NCBI GenBank assembly: GCA_021030905.1
Contig: JAGFMI010000009.1
Coordinates: 310,001 to 374,000 of the forward strand
From: Pyrenula massariospora
Lineage: Eukaryota; Ascomycota; Eurotiomycetes; Pyrenulales; Pyrenulaceae
Direction of reading: 5' to 3'
Length of the DNA: 64,000 bases
In this document: positions 45,854-56,862 of the stretch, piece after piece
Numbering within the stretch: the first letter of the stretch is position 1
How the letters are laid out: each line of letters starts with the position of its first letter
Notes under the pieces: model-generated
Told to the model about the DNA's origin: nothing
Database searches by the model: none
The model's input: only the letters and a program-made list of their open reading frames with translations
Program-made: the position numbers and the translations under genes

Positions 45854-46647
45854 TCATGTGAACATCGGCTTGTAGTCTTTCGGCACATGCAACAAATCAG
45901 CCACCTCCCCGCCTTGTAACCATGTGTCCATCGCTTTGTACATCTCGAAGAACGCCTCGTTCTCCGCATTCGGAAGTCCGCCCAGGATCTTATGTCCTAA
46001 CGTTGCTTGAGCAGCAGCAAGGTATTGGTACCCTTCCGGATATTGCGAGAGATTCTCCTTGGTGAAATATGAAGGAACTGTCTTCCCGTCGGTGGGCACT
46101 ACCTTATCCTTCTCATAGAAGAGCTTGACATATTGCGTCTTCCAGATGGGAGTGGAAGAGGTCGATGTCGGAGCTTTCTGGGCGAAGAAGATGAAACGGC
46201 AGTCACATTCGACATCGTATTGGATCCCATCGGTGACGAAGCGCTGAGTGATGGTGGCCTTCATCTTCCCGACAGCGCGCTTTTTGGAGGAGTTGAGGTC
46301 GACGAGTGTGCCATTTTCGCGGTGCATGATAAAGTCACCAGCCTTCCGGCCACGTTTGGATACTTCGATGAAGTCCTCGATGCTGAGACCGCCGGACCAG
46401 GCTGTGACCGTCCATGCTTAGGGTACGCCATCTTTGAAAAGCTTCTGGGGAACTCACTTGTGAAAACGAATGCACCTTTCTCCGCAAATATGTTTCGATA
46501 GTTGTTCCACTCCGAGGCGTCACGATAGACGGGCCATCCTTTGCAGAGCTCGCTAACGCACAGACGATCAAGGATTTCTTCCGGTGTACCGTTGATGTGA
46601 CAGTAAGTGTTTGGTTGAGTCTCGAGAGGAGTGACGTTGTACACCAT
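45854..46647 (-). CDS. SnoaL-like (NTF2-fold) protein
   Basis: Exons 46647-46458 and 46401-45854, 245 aa. The intron has donor ACAA|GTGAGT and acceptor TCACAG|CC; spliced it reads [20 protein letters not shown]. The N-terminal half ([34 protein letters not shown]) and [20 protein letters not shown] and CDCRFIFF are typical of fungal SnoaL/scytalone-dehydratase-like proteins, whose cone-shaped pocket binds small aromatic or polyketide ligands. The frame extends upstream to an ATG at 46770 with a signal-like N-terminus. However, a TATATG box at 46772-46777 lies directly before that ATG, so I prefer the Met at 46647. It is co-oriented with the hydrolase and dioxygenase genes. Confidence 0.78.
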
Positions 46648-47676
46648 TGTGGCAGATAGAAAGACGATAGCTTGTTGCACTGCAAGTAGAGTTGCACGAG
46701 AAGACAGAGGGAAAGAGTTGCAAACTAGTAGGGAGTGGATTGAAAGAAGCGTGAAAAAAGAGAACTGCACTCATATACTTCCAATGTTTGGTGGAGAGAT
46801 TTGAGATCATGTCACTGCTCACCGTGACTTTGAGTCCGGCTCAGATGATCGGCAAGAAGTCTGCTTCCCGCGGTACAAATCTACGGTGCCCCTGGGTGAG
46901 GTAGCAGAATGATCTCTCTGACTAGGAGCATTCGGGAAATCGGCCAGAGAGAAACGGGAAATCAGGCTGGTGCTGTTGGCCTGGTCGAGAGAGTTGATTG
47001 ACGGGTGAAGAGAGACAGAGGTCTGGAAAGCCCCACCGCGACACCCCCCGCACTGAGACTTTTTGGCTGCCGGCGACGGATGCCGTGCCTTCGACGTCAC
47101 ATGCGACGGTACGAAGTCAGCAGTGAACAAAGGAAGGCATCCGGCTGCCGGTAGATAGACGTCTGGGTGAGATTTTGTGTCTCAAGAAGGGACCGGCAGT
47201 CAGCGTCGCCTAGGATTTTCTCAGGGTGCTGAGTGTGAGTGTTACCTTGCGTCCTCGGCATTGGCGCGAGCGAGCCCTAAGCTTCTTGAGGCGGAAGCTG
47301 CATGCTCGACGTCATGGCGGACATCGGCGACAGGCGCCCGGGCGATCTGGCTGGGATGAGATGGAAACACATCGTCGTCGACGAGAATCTCTCCATCGAG
47401 CAAACCTTGACGCGTTAGAATATGATATATCTGGAGTTATTCTAGACGGAAAGAGATGACGAGAGGACCAAGGGGCAGGAGCATAAAGACACAGCGAGCC
47501 ATGCCCGTTCTGGAATAGTCCGCTGTCCGAACAAGATCCCGCTGCAGGACGTTGTCAACGAGCCTGCACAAGCAGCAACTCCTGTCGAGGATGGAGACCC
47601 TCCGAGAGATCTGTGAATCGGTGGACTTTATATCTGATAAGATACTAGGCCGTCTCTCTGAAAAAAAATTATCCTC
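46648..47676. other. Intergenic / divergent upstream region
   Basis: No supported gene. It contains the TATA element of the SnoaL-like gene at 46772-46777. Frames at 47130-46819 (-) and 47177-47459 (+) have no recognisable content. Confidence 0.45.
46772..46777 (-). promoter_or_regulatory. Probable TATA box deciding the SnoaL-like start
   Basis: The minus strand reads AAGTATATGAGTG. It is 125 bp before the ATG at 46647 and only 2-5 bases before the alternative ATG at 46770. Confidence 0.4.
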
Positions 47677-48477
47677 TCACCGCAGACCGTCCACAAACTT
47701 TTCCACCAATGCCCCAACCTCGTCCGCCTTCTCAATACACTGCCAATGTCCACAGCCCTTGAGCACCTCCAGCCTCTTCTCCCCCGTCCCGAGACCCTCT
47801 AATATAGTCTTACAGCCCTCCAGCGGCGCGCTCTTATCCTCCTCTCCCGCCACGATCAGAACCGGACACTGTACCTTTCCGTACTCCGGTGCCTTCGCGT
47901 GCTCAATAACCCTGCAATTTGATACATACCCTTCCACGCTCTGTCCCAGCAGCAATTCTCGAATGAATGCCTGGTGCAGGGTCTTCGCATCCGAGCCCGT
48001 CGCCGCTTTCGGGATCGTGTTCGCCATAGCTTCCATCCCCTGACTCTGGACCGTGTCAATGCGGCCCTGAAAGATCTTTGCAACATTCGGCGTCGGGTGC
48101 ACGGGCCCAATCAACACAATTGCCTTTACTCTCTCTGGCGCTGTGGATGCGAGGTAGTTGGCTACAATGCCACCCATGCTGTGCCCAACAACCACGACCT
48201 TTTCCTCTCTCGGCACGCCGACGTAGTCGAGCAGGCTGAGTGCATCTGCTGCGATGGTAGAAATGTCATGGTTCTGACTGGGGACAAGGACTGAACGAGC
48301 GGCGCCGTAGTTGTCAAGGGTGATGCAGCGGTGCGAAGAGAGGTAGGGGAGGATTGGCGCGTAGTAGTTTTGGGAGGAGCCCAGACCGTGGATGAAAATC
48401 AAGATAGGTGGTGAGGGCGTGGAAGGTTTTACCTCCGAGTAGTGGAGAGAATGGGAGTTGACGGTCGTGTATGGCAT
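47677..48477 (-). CDS. Alpha/beta hydrolase (enol-lactonase-like)
   Basis: 266 aa, single exon. The oxyanion-hole motif is FIHGLGSS (residues 28-35). The nucleophile is Ser100 in VVVVGHSMGG; the acid is probably Asp214 in AGEEDKSAP; the base is His244 in GCGHWQCIEKA. Length and motif order match 3-oxoadipate enol-lactonase and related small cytosolic hydrolases. It lies 440 bp downstream of an intradiol dioxygenase on the same strand, the arrangement expected if both act on ring-cleavage products of the beta-ketoadipate type. It could also be a general ester hydrolase; specificity cannot be read from sequence. Confidence 0.86.
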   Translation of the reverse strand: MPYTTVNSHSLHYSEVKPSTPSPPILIFIHGLGSSQNYYAPILPYLSSHRCITLDNYGAARSVLVPSQNHDISTIAADALSLLDYVGVPREEKVVVVGHSMGGIVANYLASTAPERVKAIVLIGPVHPTPNVAKIFQGRIDTVQSQGMEAMANTIPKAATGSDAKTLHQAFIRELLLGQSVEGYVSNCRVIEHAKAPEYGKVQCPVLIVAGEEDKSAPLEGCKTILEGLGTGEKRLEVLKGCGHWQCIEKADEVGALVEKFVDGLR

Positions 48478-48916
48478 CCTTTGTAACCTAGACTCCTGCT
48501 AGCTTGGTAATCTCTGCTCAAACGGACGAGTGATAACTGCGATGTGGAATGGAGACAGTAGCGATTGTTCCAACCAGCTATTTCAGAAGGAGAATGGATG
48601 TCAATATTACGGAATCAAAATAAGTGGACTTGTACATATTAAATCTTCAACATTTGAGGATCTCCGCACCTTATCCATTGCGTCTCCGCACGAGGGTACT
48701 ATGAAGTCACTCCTCTGCCACCCATATATGTCTATACAGTTCACGTGTAGCGGGGACTTCGATTTTCCCATGATATTCTTCTCAGAACGAGAGGCTCAAA
48801 CTCAGCTTAGAATAGCGTTTCATTGTTCAGTAGATCTTATGTGCGTAGGTTGAACAAAGCGAATACATTTAGATAGAGAAAGCACACAATATATACAAAG
48901 GACACGGTACAAGCGG
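48478..48916. other. Spacer between hydrolase and dioxygenase genes
   Basis: Hydrolase promoter and dioxygenase 3' region. No gene seen. Confidence 0.5.
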
Positions 48917-49969
48917 CTAGACCTTCCCATTCGTCTCCCGAACAGCATTCTTTGCAGCGACTTCCTTCGGAGCCAGCAAGACGTCGTATTTCAGCTCCAA
49001 TTTCGCCTTGTCGTTGCCTTCCAAAGGCGTAAAGTCAACTACGAGCGAGTCTTTGACGGCAAAGACGGAGTCGTTCTCGAGGTACTTGTCGTTCTTATCA
49101 AAGATTTGGGTTGTCAAGGGTTGGTGATCGGGGTGGCGGACCTGAACTCAGTTGTTAATAAGGTGTAGGCTGAAAGGGTGTGAGATGAGACTTACAAGTA
49201 AGTGGATATGCGCTGGGCGAAACGGATGTCTGTCCATCAATTGTAGGAGCTTCCCCGCCGGGCCGTCATAGGGGATAGGATACGGTGTAGGCACTAAGCA
49301 ATAGAATGCGTAGTGCCCATTCTCGTCCGTCTTGAACTTTCCTCTCAAGTTTAAGTCTGGCTGGTCGGGATCTTGCTGCTCGTAGTAGCCATTTGTGGAG
49401 GCTTGCCAGACATCAATTTCAGCGCCGACGACAGGCTTTCGGGATGTGAAGTCCATGACTGTGCCGTGCATGTACGCAACTTTGCCGTCGTCAGGGCATT
49501 TGTCAATTATGCTGTCTCCATTCTTGCGGAGTGGATGGTCATGGCGGTAGAATGGGCCAAGGATTGCAGTGGCTGTTGGAGCGTCCTTGTTTTCGGCGGC
49601 AACTTTGTATGTTATCTCGTCGACTAGGCTGTTCGAGACATTATCAATCGAATGATCAAATACGGGTCGAGGATATACGACTTACGACTCGAGCCCGAAA
49701 ACGTCGCAGACCAACTGTCCCTCGTTCCTTTTCTCGTCGCTCATCTTCCCCGCCCAGTTCATCATCTGTACCGCGTTCATCCATTCGTCGACAGTTATCT
49801 CATTTTCCCGCGCAAAGTCATGCAAGTGTGTGATCAGGCTTGCAAGCACCTTACGAAGGCGAGGCGTGCATTTAGGTCCGATTGAGTCGATCACGTTCTG
49901 CGTGAAGTTGGGATCGAACTTGGCGTTCGGATCTGTTGGCATTGACCCTGAACCACCTGCTCCGGCCAT
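48917..49969 (-). CDS. Intradiol ring-cleavage dioxygenase (catechol/hydroxyquinol 1,2-dioxygenase type)
   Basis: Three exons: 49969-49686, 49628-49196 and 49141-48917; 313 aa. Splice ends are GAGTC|GTAAGT ... GAACAG|C and CTT|GTAAGT ... TTCAG|GTC, which join HIHLL to VRHPDHQPLTTQIFD. The helical N-terminal dimerisation domain (about 20-105) is followed by the beta domain. ATAILGPFYRHDHP, VVGAEIDVWQASTNGYYEQQ and LRGKFKTDENGHYAF are diagnostic. The Fe(III) ligands are expected to be one of Tyr176/177, Tyr211 (or 215) in PYPIPYDG, His235 and His237 in RPAHIHLL. The enzyme opens catecholic rings between the hydroxyls with O2. The hydrolase and SnoaL-like genes lie downstream on the same strand. 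Confidence 0.92.
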
Positions 49970-51049
49970 TGTGAATGAGCACGAGGTATTAGAAGTAGAC
50001 CTGTAGCTGTGAAGGATGTTAATAAGCTCGAGATTCTTCTTCGGTCACGTCTCCCATGAAGAACACCAACGCTGGCGAAGGAGAAGGCTACCGTTGCATA
50101 TGTGCAAAACGGCAGCGGAAACAAGACCGCGATCTTGGAAAGCATGAGCAAATGCTTCCAAAGCCTGCTGCATGATTGGTCTCGCTAAGCTGAATGAAAA
50201 GGCCGAGAAGGTTTAGTCTTCATCCATGCTTCGGGACCTGCCATCGGCTGCCCCTCGATATCCCAGCCGGGACACAATTACGCGGAAGAGGGTGGGGTTC
50301 GATGCTAGAGGCAGTCTCAACCCCACCTCCACAACGTGCCCGTGATGAGAAGCGGTTTCATGGCCGGTTGGGGGCAGCGGGACGTCAGTAGTCAGTCGCG
50401 GTGATGCGCTAGGTGGCGTTTTCGAGGTGGGTGGTCATCACGTAAAGCAGTATTGCAAAATTCTAGGCAATGGAAAGGGTTGACTGGAGAGTTTCGACCC
50501 GAAATTTACCCGTCGCGCCGGAGGACGTGGAGGATTCTTTTGCCGGATCTCCTTCACTCCTTTCCTCTCTACAAGCAACGACATTCCTTTCCTTGGAGTG
50601 CATATTATTCCTCACGAGTGTTGTCATCTTCCATCACTCAGAGTTGTTAAATTTGATAGTTATGACAAAGAGAGACTGAACCCGCTCAAGGAGAAATCCA
50701 GAGGTCGCTGTCTACTCCCTCATGAACCCTTCTGCTTGAAAGGAAAATGGAGTGGACGCCAACTCCTCGTATCATACAGTTTCATGTAAGTCTGGCCAGC
50801 TCTTCTGCCTCAGATGGACCTTCCCGCCATCAGTCATCTCTATGTCTTTTCCCTAGCTTTCTTCCAAAAACATGGCCTTCCGTATGGCCACGCCTTCGAC
50901 CCTGTTGCGGCCACGCACGGCTGGTCAATAAAGGAGCATGAGCAAGGTCGCTTTATGACTCCCTCTCCCATTAGTCTTTCTCGTACTAATAGCACAAGCT
51001 CATTTATGCATTCCTTGCTTTCCCTCTTCTTCTTCTTCAATCTACCAGA
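49970..51049. other. Intergenic, no gene seen
   Basis: Contains the promoter of the dioxygenase gene and a spacer to the BTB array. Short frames only. Confidence 0.5.
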
Positions 51050-52536
51050 CTACCACACTCTATGTCCACTTTCTACCCCACAAAGGAAGCATTTAATACC
51101 TTTCCTTTCCACATCTGTTGTGCTTGATACGAAGATCTTCTCTTTGTCTTGAACCTTATGAGAAGCCTCAATGTTCGAAAAGTGTTCATCTTCCACAAAG
51201 TCGCCGGAGGAAATGGTAGCGATCGTATTCTCAACCTGCGGACCTTCCCTGAAATCATTGGCTCGAGCGATGTTCTCCTTCTCTTCGCGGGCTAACGAAA
51301 ATTTGACCTCCGAATCCCTTCTCATAGGCTCGCTTTCGAAAAATTGATTGTTATTAGACATAGTCATGGTTGCGCCGGAAGGAGCAACCTGAACATTGTT
51401 CGTGAGATGACCCACGCCAGCAAAGCCATTGAAGGACTCGGGTTGCATCTGTGGTACGAAGGAAGGGGCATTCACACTGAAAGATCCGAAACCTGTGTTC
51501 TGGGGAAGGAGACTGAAGTTGTCGTTGTTCCCGAATCTCATCAAAGCTGTGTCCGTCGGCACCTTTCGTTTAGTAAGGAACCCCACCTGATACCTTGGAA
51601 TATCCGCAACAGCCAAAGGCCCTGGCTCGTCCTCTCCACTAAATTGTTTCGCCTTGAAGATCTGTTCCATCATCGGCCTCTCGTTAGCGGATTGGACGAT
51701 AGCCTGATCAAGCTCGGAACGCTCCTTGAGGTTACCTCCCGTTGCGACCTGTTCATAAGTATGGGAGCCCTTCATCAAACCGTCACAAGCGATGTCGATC
51801 ATGAGTCTACGCAGCGGCGACTCGGCAAGACCGGCAGTATTAATCATGACTCGTGGCAGTAATCCAAACATTCTAAAGGCTGTGCGTCGGTAAAGGTCAA
51901 GAAGTTCGTCAAGAGCCAGCATCTTCGCGTCGTCTGGAAGGCGATAACGCTCAGCCAACACATAGAAATCGACGATATTATACGCTGCTTCGGTAGCCCT
52001 GTTCGCGTCCGCCGGAAACTTGATTTGACGAGGGATGACATTGGCATATAACCATTTGGTGAAAATATTAAGAGTGCCAGGAGATTCTCCCGTAAGATGT
52101 ATGGGAGAGCTCGCCTCTTCACGAAGATTTTGGGCATAATTGTCGCGGAAGAACGGACATCGCTTGGCAAGCAGCTGCTTATCGACCGCTACTTCATCAC
52201 CTGAATCAAGCTCGAAAGTGACAGATGCAAAGCTCCAGATGATTAGTCAACAGTGAGAGCTCGGTGACAACAGACATACTCGGGTTTTGGCATCTTGCTC
52301 GGAGACGGTCCTTTGCTACTTATGCTATTTGATCGAGTGCCTTGGATGGGTACTGTAGGTGCAACTGCGGAAGGCAAGAAAGTTGGCATTCTGCTCATTC
52401 TAGACGCATTGAAGGATGGAGTCCGAATACGCCTTGTCTGGAATGGCGAAGACTGGAACATTGCCGAGTCAGCATTCTCAGAGAGACTTGGCGTACGTAT
52501 TGACCGTAGAATTGGCTTGTCAGGAGTTGTATACAT
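51050..52536 (-). CDS. BTB/POZ-like protein 1 (long form)
   Basis: Exons 52536-52280 and 52232-51050, 479 aa. Donor CCCGA|GTATGT, acceptor CTGGAG|C, phase 2. Residues 1-85 are a basic Ser/Pro/Arg-rich leader. The BTB fold begins right at the junction: FASVTFELDSGDEVAVDKQL, LAKRCPFFRDNYAQN, then HLTGESPGTLNIFTKWLYAN and VLAERYRLPDDAKMLALDEL. The helical back half ends with the array signature ADIPRYQVGFLTKRKV (about residues 298-313). A disordered tail unique to this member follows to residue 479 (NNNQ-rich, Glu-rich, ending CFLCGVESGHRVW). BTB folds mediate dimerisation and often Cul3 recruitment; no partner domain is seen here. It is the most diverged of the five neighbours. Confidence 0.8.
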
Positions 52537-53040
52537 CCTTTGGTATGTTACTTGTTGAAGCTCGAGGCGTGGTGAGTCGTTTTGATTGTTTACCGTGGGT
52601 CAACCTGGAGTTTGTTTCGTTAGCCTTTTTTTCAAAATCCGTCTCTTGGCATTTCTCGGTGGGGTAACTTACCTTCAAGAGCCAACACTATATAACTCCT
52701 AAGCTTTTTTCTGCCTATTGGACAAGCACAAGTTGCAAAAGGTTTGCTCTGGTAGTCTGTTCGTTGCCCTTGGTGCACAGAGATCTGGCGGGAATGAGAG
52801 AGAATAATTACAATATCTAGTGTCTGGACAAGCTTCATTCACTGGTACTTCCCTACCATGGTATGGAGTCGCCTGATCTCGGACTCACGCACAGTATCAC
52901 CGCAGAAAATATTGCAGCGCTGGCCTTCACGATCCCGATCAACTGGCTACCTTTTCGTGCAAATCCTGCTTTTCAAGAAGAACAAAACCTAGGCATCCAT
53001 CGCAAGCCGCTCTACATCGCGAAAGCAATCGTCTGTTCAG
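52537..53040. other. Divergent spacer between BTB genes 1 and 2
   Basis: Shared upstream region of two divergent genes. The long + frame from 52863 passes through here, but its first 180 codons' worth of sequence lacks family similarity until the real exons. Confidence 0.5.
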
Positions 53041-53903
53041 ATGGCAGCTTCGAAATCGAAGACTCTAGATCTCGTAAAGACAGCAAGCGGCACGGAGTAT
53101 TTGGAGTATGTAACTTTCCTCAGGTGATCGGTGCTTCGTATAGGCTGATACTAAATTCACTCAGCACTTTCGGAAACGAATTCCTTACCGTCTTTGTTGG
53201 CGACGGTAACAATCGTCGAGAGTACAAAGTTTATTCTAAACTCATCTGTGATGTCTCTCCATTCTTTGATCGAGCCGTACATGGTCAATTTGCCGAATCA
53301 AGAACCCACGAAGTAAGCCTACCAGAAGAAGATCCATGGGCCTTTGACCTCCTTTTGCGGAGACTTCACGACAAAGTTCTCCCTCCTCAAATGATTACGC
53401 TTAATACAGATCCCGAAAAGGAGAAATATTACCTCGGGCTCCAACCATATTACCAGCTTATTGACAAGATTCTCCTGCCGACGTCTTTCAAAATCGAAGC
53501 AATAGATGAATTTATCCGGAAAGGGCTGTGCCAACTGGGTAGTCTGGATTTCTCTGCCGCGGAAATGATTGGTCTGCTCGATAACATTCACGAAGACGAC
53601 CCTCTTCACAGGCTCACCCTTGACATGGCCGCCCACCAGTACGTCTGTTCGGCCACTAACGAAGACTGGCTAGCTCAATGGTTCAATAATTGTTCAGATT
53701 CAGTCAAAGTTAGATTCGTCCAGAGCCAGAAGTGGGTTTTTGCAAGGACTTTGGATCAAGCTTGCCGTCAAATGTCGATTTCACTCCGCAGTGTCCTTTG
53801 TATGGATGATTTCAAATCCATCGCCGACGGGTTTCCCCGGTACCAAATTGGTTTCCTAGCGAGTAACAAGATTGGAGGGATTGAGCAGGGAAAACAAATC
53901 TGA
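53041..53903 (+). CDS. BTB/POZ-like protein 2
   Basis: Exons 53041-53105 and 53165-53903, 267 aa. Donor TTGGA|GTATGT, acceptor CACTCAG|C, branch CTGATACTAA. The spliced protein starts MAASKSKTLDLVKTASGTEY, then LDTFGNEFLTVFVGDG, matching its paralogs in length and in a phase-2 intron at the BTB entry. A longer unspliced frame from 52863 exists but would add an unrelated N-terminus. BTB landmarks: YSKLICDVSPFFDRAVHGQF, HEVSLPEEDPWAFDLLLRRL, LPP. Then YYQLIDKILLPTSFKIEAID, DPLHRLTLDMAAHQYV, WFNNCSDSVKVRFVQS and the end signature FPRYQIGFLASNK. Function is unknown; a cytosolic or nuclear adaptor is expected. It is the only plus-strand member. Confidence 0.82.
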
Positions 53904-54559
53904 CAGCAACCTTCCTCAGATCATTATTTAGCGCCATGAACCTCGAACGCTGCACTGAAGGCGATCTGCATATTTCCAAACGGCGATTTAGGTTGGTTAG
54001 TGTGAGAGAGTAAAGACTGCGCCCAGACCGGCTGGTTTCTGTGATATATTGCCCGTCCTGCAAGGGAAGAAAACAATTCTCCCAGCCGTTTGATACGCTC
54101 TCGCGACCACCTGTACCGTTAGCATTGCTGTTCATTTCATTAGGCTAATGTCTGTGTACTGCACTATTCGCAATCGTGCTCCTCTAAACCCTTCTTTCTC
54201 TTTCGGGACCCGTCTATTGAGATTCGCCTTAAGTGCTTGACCTCTTCTCTTTTTCTCTATCCCATAGGAGCCTTGATTTGCACAGCGCGCCAAGGTTCTT
54301 CGGTACAGACGGTCTTTGTAGAATGCTTCACAACATGTTAGCACAACATATATTTGTCGGTCCACTGTTGGTGATAGCCTTGCTCCTCAGAAAATTTTCA
54401 TTTCTAGCCGCTCGTATTTCTCCAACTTTCCTTTCCGCCTTTCGTGCGCTGTAGAACACGTCTAACACCGACATCTATATTTAACCTCGACCCTGACAAA
54501 GAATGATTTTTATTTTCTCCCGCCAGAGATGAAAGCAATGACATAGAACAGCTTCCGTA
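53904..54559. other. Spacer downstream of BTB gene 2
   Basis: No gene seen. Small frames at 54135-53812 and 54616-54404 (-) have no recognised content. Confidence 0.5.
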
Positions 54560-55186
54560 TTGAAGAAGAGATACGGACGCAAAGGCGACGAAAACTCTGT
54601 ATCTCATGCTTCCCACACCCCGCCAGCTCTAGCAACCTCACACAAAACTCACAAACAATGGGCCACCCATTCCCCATCAATCTCAAAACCTCCGCCCGTT
54701 TACACCCTTCTCATGAGCGCTCTCAAACCATCCTCTCCAAGCCTCACTCCTCGTCTTCCCACCTCCATTCCACATAAGTACCTCTACCACAATCCCCCCG
54801 CCCAACCCTACGATAACTTCCCACAAACCCCTCGCCTCTCCCCCTATTTCACTACTCCATCCTCTACTCTACTCTACTCTCCGTCAAGCTTATGCACGGC
54901 CCGCGCCCCGCCTCTCACGGAACCGAATTCCTCGATGCATAGCTTCGCGGATTGCTCTAGGGGGTGTGTTTTTGTTGTTTCGAGAGTATATGTATGGGTA
55001 TTGTATGTCATGGGGGGATGGTGGATGGGGGATCATGGGTACTGGCGGTTGGTACTGGAGCAGATGGCGTGCGCCTACGGAGGAGTATGTGGAGGATTTG
55101 GGGAGAAGGGAGAGGGGATGTGGTTGAGGGCTACGACATGGACGGTGAAGAGGGTTAATGGCTGTGCTGCGAAGCGTTTTGGGTGA
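54560..55186 (+). CDS. Possible hypothetical protein (composition suggests coding)
   Basis: A 208-codon frame that begins at a TTG; the first internal ATG is at about codon 52. Codons end mostly in C/T in the first half and G in the second, the same drift seen in the confirmed genes of this window. The translated first half is Pro/Ser/Thr rich (for example LPTSIPHKYLYHNPPAQPYD) and the second half Gly/Trp/Val rich. No family is recognised. The minus strand also has an open frame (55216-54890), so the strand is uncertain. Low confidence. Confidence 0.22.
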   Translation: MKKRYGRKGDENSVSHASHTPPALATSHKTHKQWATHSPSISKPPPVYTLLMSALKPSSPSLTPRLPTSIPHKYLYHNPPAQPYDNFPQTPRLSPYFTTPSSTLLYSPSSLCTARAPPLTEPNSSMHSFADCSRGCVFVVSRVYVWVLYVMGGWWMGDHGYWRLVLEQMACAYGGVCGGFGEKGEGMWLRATTWTVKRVNGCAAKRFG

Positions 55187-55674
55187 AGGGGGAGACACGG
55201 GTTTTGGATTGCGCATTCAGCGACGAAGGGAGAGGGGAAGAGGAAGGCGGTGGAGGTGGCGGTACTGAGAAAAAAATTGCATCCTTAATATAGGAAGAGT
55301 AAGGAGTTGAAGACAACAACAAGTAATTAATTTAAAGCCAGGACGCAGAGCTCCAAGTTCCTGCGTCATGGCATCAAGCGGAGTAGATTCCGAGGCCTTT
55401 TCACAGCGACAAATGCCCAGCCGTCCGACCCATGACGGCTTTTCTTCCCATTACCTACTCTTGCTGATCAACCCTGTGATCTGCGGCCGACACCGACAAT
55501 ACTCGACATCAACCATTTTTCTGACCGTACTTTCTTTTCAAACAAGTTGGCGCATCTTGTCACATTGACCAGTTGATGACTCGAACTGGTTCACTGCAAG
55601 GCACTTCTTGAATGCCTACGCTGGGCGGATGAGTAGGCTTTGGCATGTCGCGAGCTATTTATAGAACACCGACT
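55187..55674. other. Spacer before BTB gene 3
   Basis: No gene seen. Confidence 0.5.
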
Positions 55675-56573
55675 TCAGTCCACGGTATCGAGTCTTCGTT
55701 TCTTTGTTCCGTTTGCTCCAGTCTCTGCCGTGCGGGTCTTCTCCTTGGAGAGAAAGCCGATTTGGTAGCGTCGTATATCTGCAATTGATGTAAAATCTCG
55801 CAGCTTCAAGATTTCGCGGCGGTGCATGATTCCGCTCGGTTGAGATTTCGGATCGATGTAATTGGCGATAAGGGCGCTCATACTTTTGATGAAGTCAAGC
55901 TTCTGCGCGTCGGAGCATTGTGGCAGCCAATCCTTAATAAAACCTTTCATATCAGAACCAGGAATAAAATTGCATTCCCACGCCATGAAGTCGAACAGAA
56001 CCTTGTGAACTGGGTCGGGCTCTGGGATACTCTGAAATAAGCAGCGGATCGTATGCCTTCCAGTAGAGGGTGGTATCTCTAATCGTGCCTTGACAAAGTT
56101 GTCCAGCGCTTCAAGTCGGAACTGCGGTGGCAGCCCTAATTTATCCACAAGTGGGTAGTAGGAGGACATCCATTCAATATATATTTGCGGCTTTCCGGGT
56201 GCCTTTTTTGTCTCTATTAGGGGCGGGAGGACCCCACTGTACAACCTGTGAACGAGGATATCGAAAGCTTTGATGTTGTCGGTAGGAAGTCGAACTTCTC
56301 TACTGACTGACTCTTTCCACCCTCCATTGAGTGCGGCCTCAAAGAATGGAGACACAGAGCAGATCAATTTCTCGTGGATTTTGAACTCTGCTACTATCTG
56401 ATTGTGTTCCGGACTATCCTCGCCGACGAAAACGGTGATGATTTTATTTCCAAGGCGACTAAAGTTCGTTAGCTCCAAAATATTCAGTGTTAAAATCCAA
56501 ACATGCCGTACTTATTATAATTAGTATAGTAAGCGGCTCGTGCTACTGGTGGAAATTTGCCATTTTGGGCCAT
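55675..56573 (-). CDS. BTB/POZ-like protein 3
   Basis: Exons 56573-56512 and 56458-55675, 281 aa. Donor AATAA|GTACGG, acceptor ACTTTAG|T, phase 2. Spliced start: MAQNGKFPPVARAAYYTNYN, then NRLGNKIITVFVGED. The unspliced frame would begin only at a TTG inside the intron. The BTB landmarks are IHEKLICSVSPFFEAALNGG, SREVRLPTDNIKAFDILVHR and YSGVLPP. The back half has YYPLVDKLGLPPQFRLEALD, PEPDPVHKVLFDFMAWECNF, WLPQCSDAQKLDFIKSM and IRRYQIGFLSKEK. It ends with a basic KKRRL stretch that could be a nuclear localisation signal. The donor is weaker than in the neighbours, so the first exon is less certain. Confidence 0.78.
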
Positions 56574-56862
56574 TTTGATCTCCAATTGCCCGTATTAGCT
56601 TGCTTTGAGTCTTTGATACCTGAGTTAGGATGGATCCACTGATAGGTATGGGGCAGATCAGTGAAGAAGTATTCAGAAGGGAAAAATGTACGGACGCAAC
56701 GGCGAGTAGCTCCATATCACTAAGACCAACTCTCTACAAAACAGGTTTCTTGCTGTTTGTGTGGGGATAACCTTCGGAGTCCGGAGAAAAATGCTAGAAT
56801 TTCTAGGAATGGATAGCTTTCTTTTTTTGGATTGGGAATTGGCGATGCAGCCGGCCGGCGGA

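Noticed and set aside
46648-46770. Signal-peptide start for the SnoaL-like protein at 46770
   Set aside because: A TATA-like box directly abuts this ATG, and similar proteins begin near the Met at 46647; kept only as an alternative.
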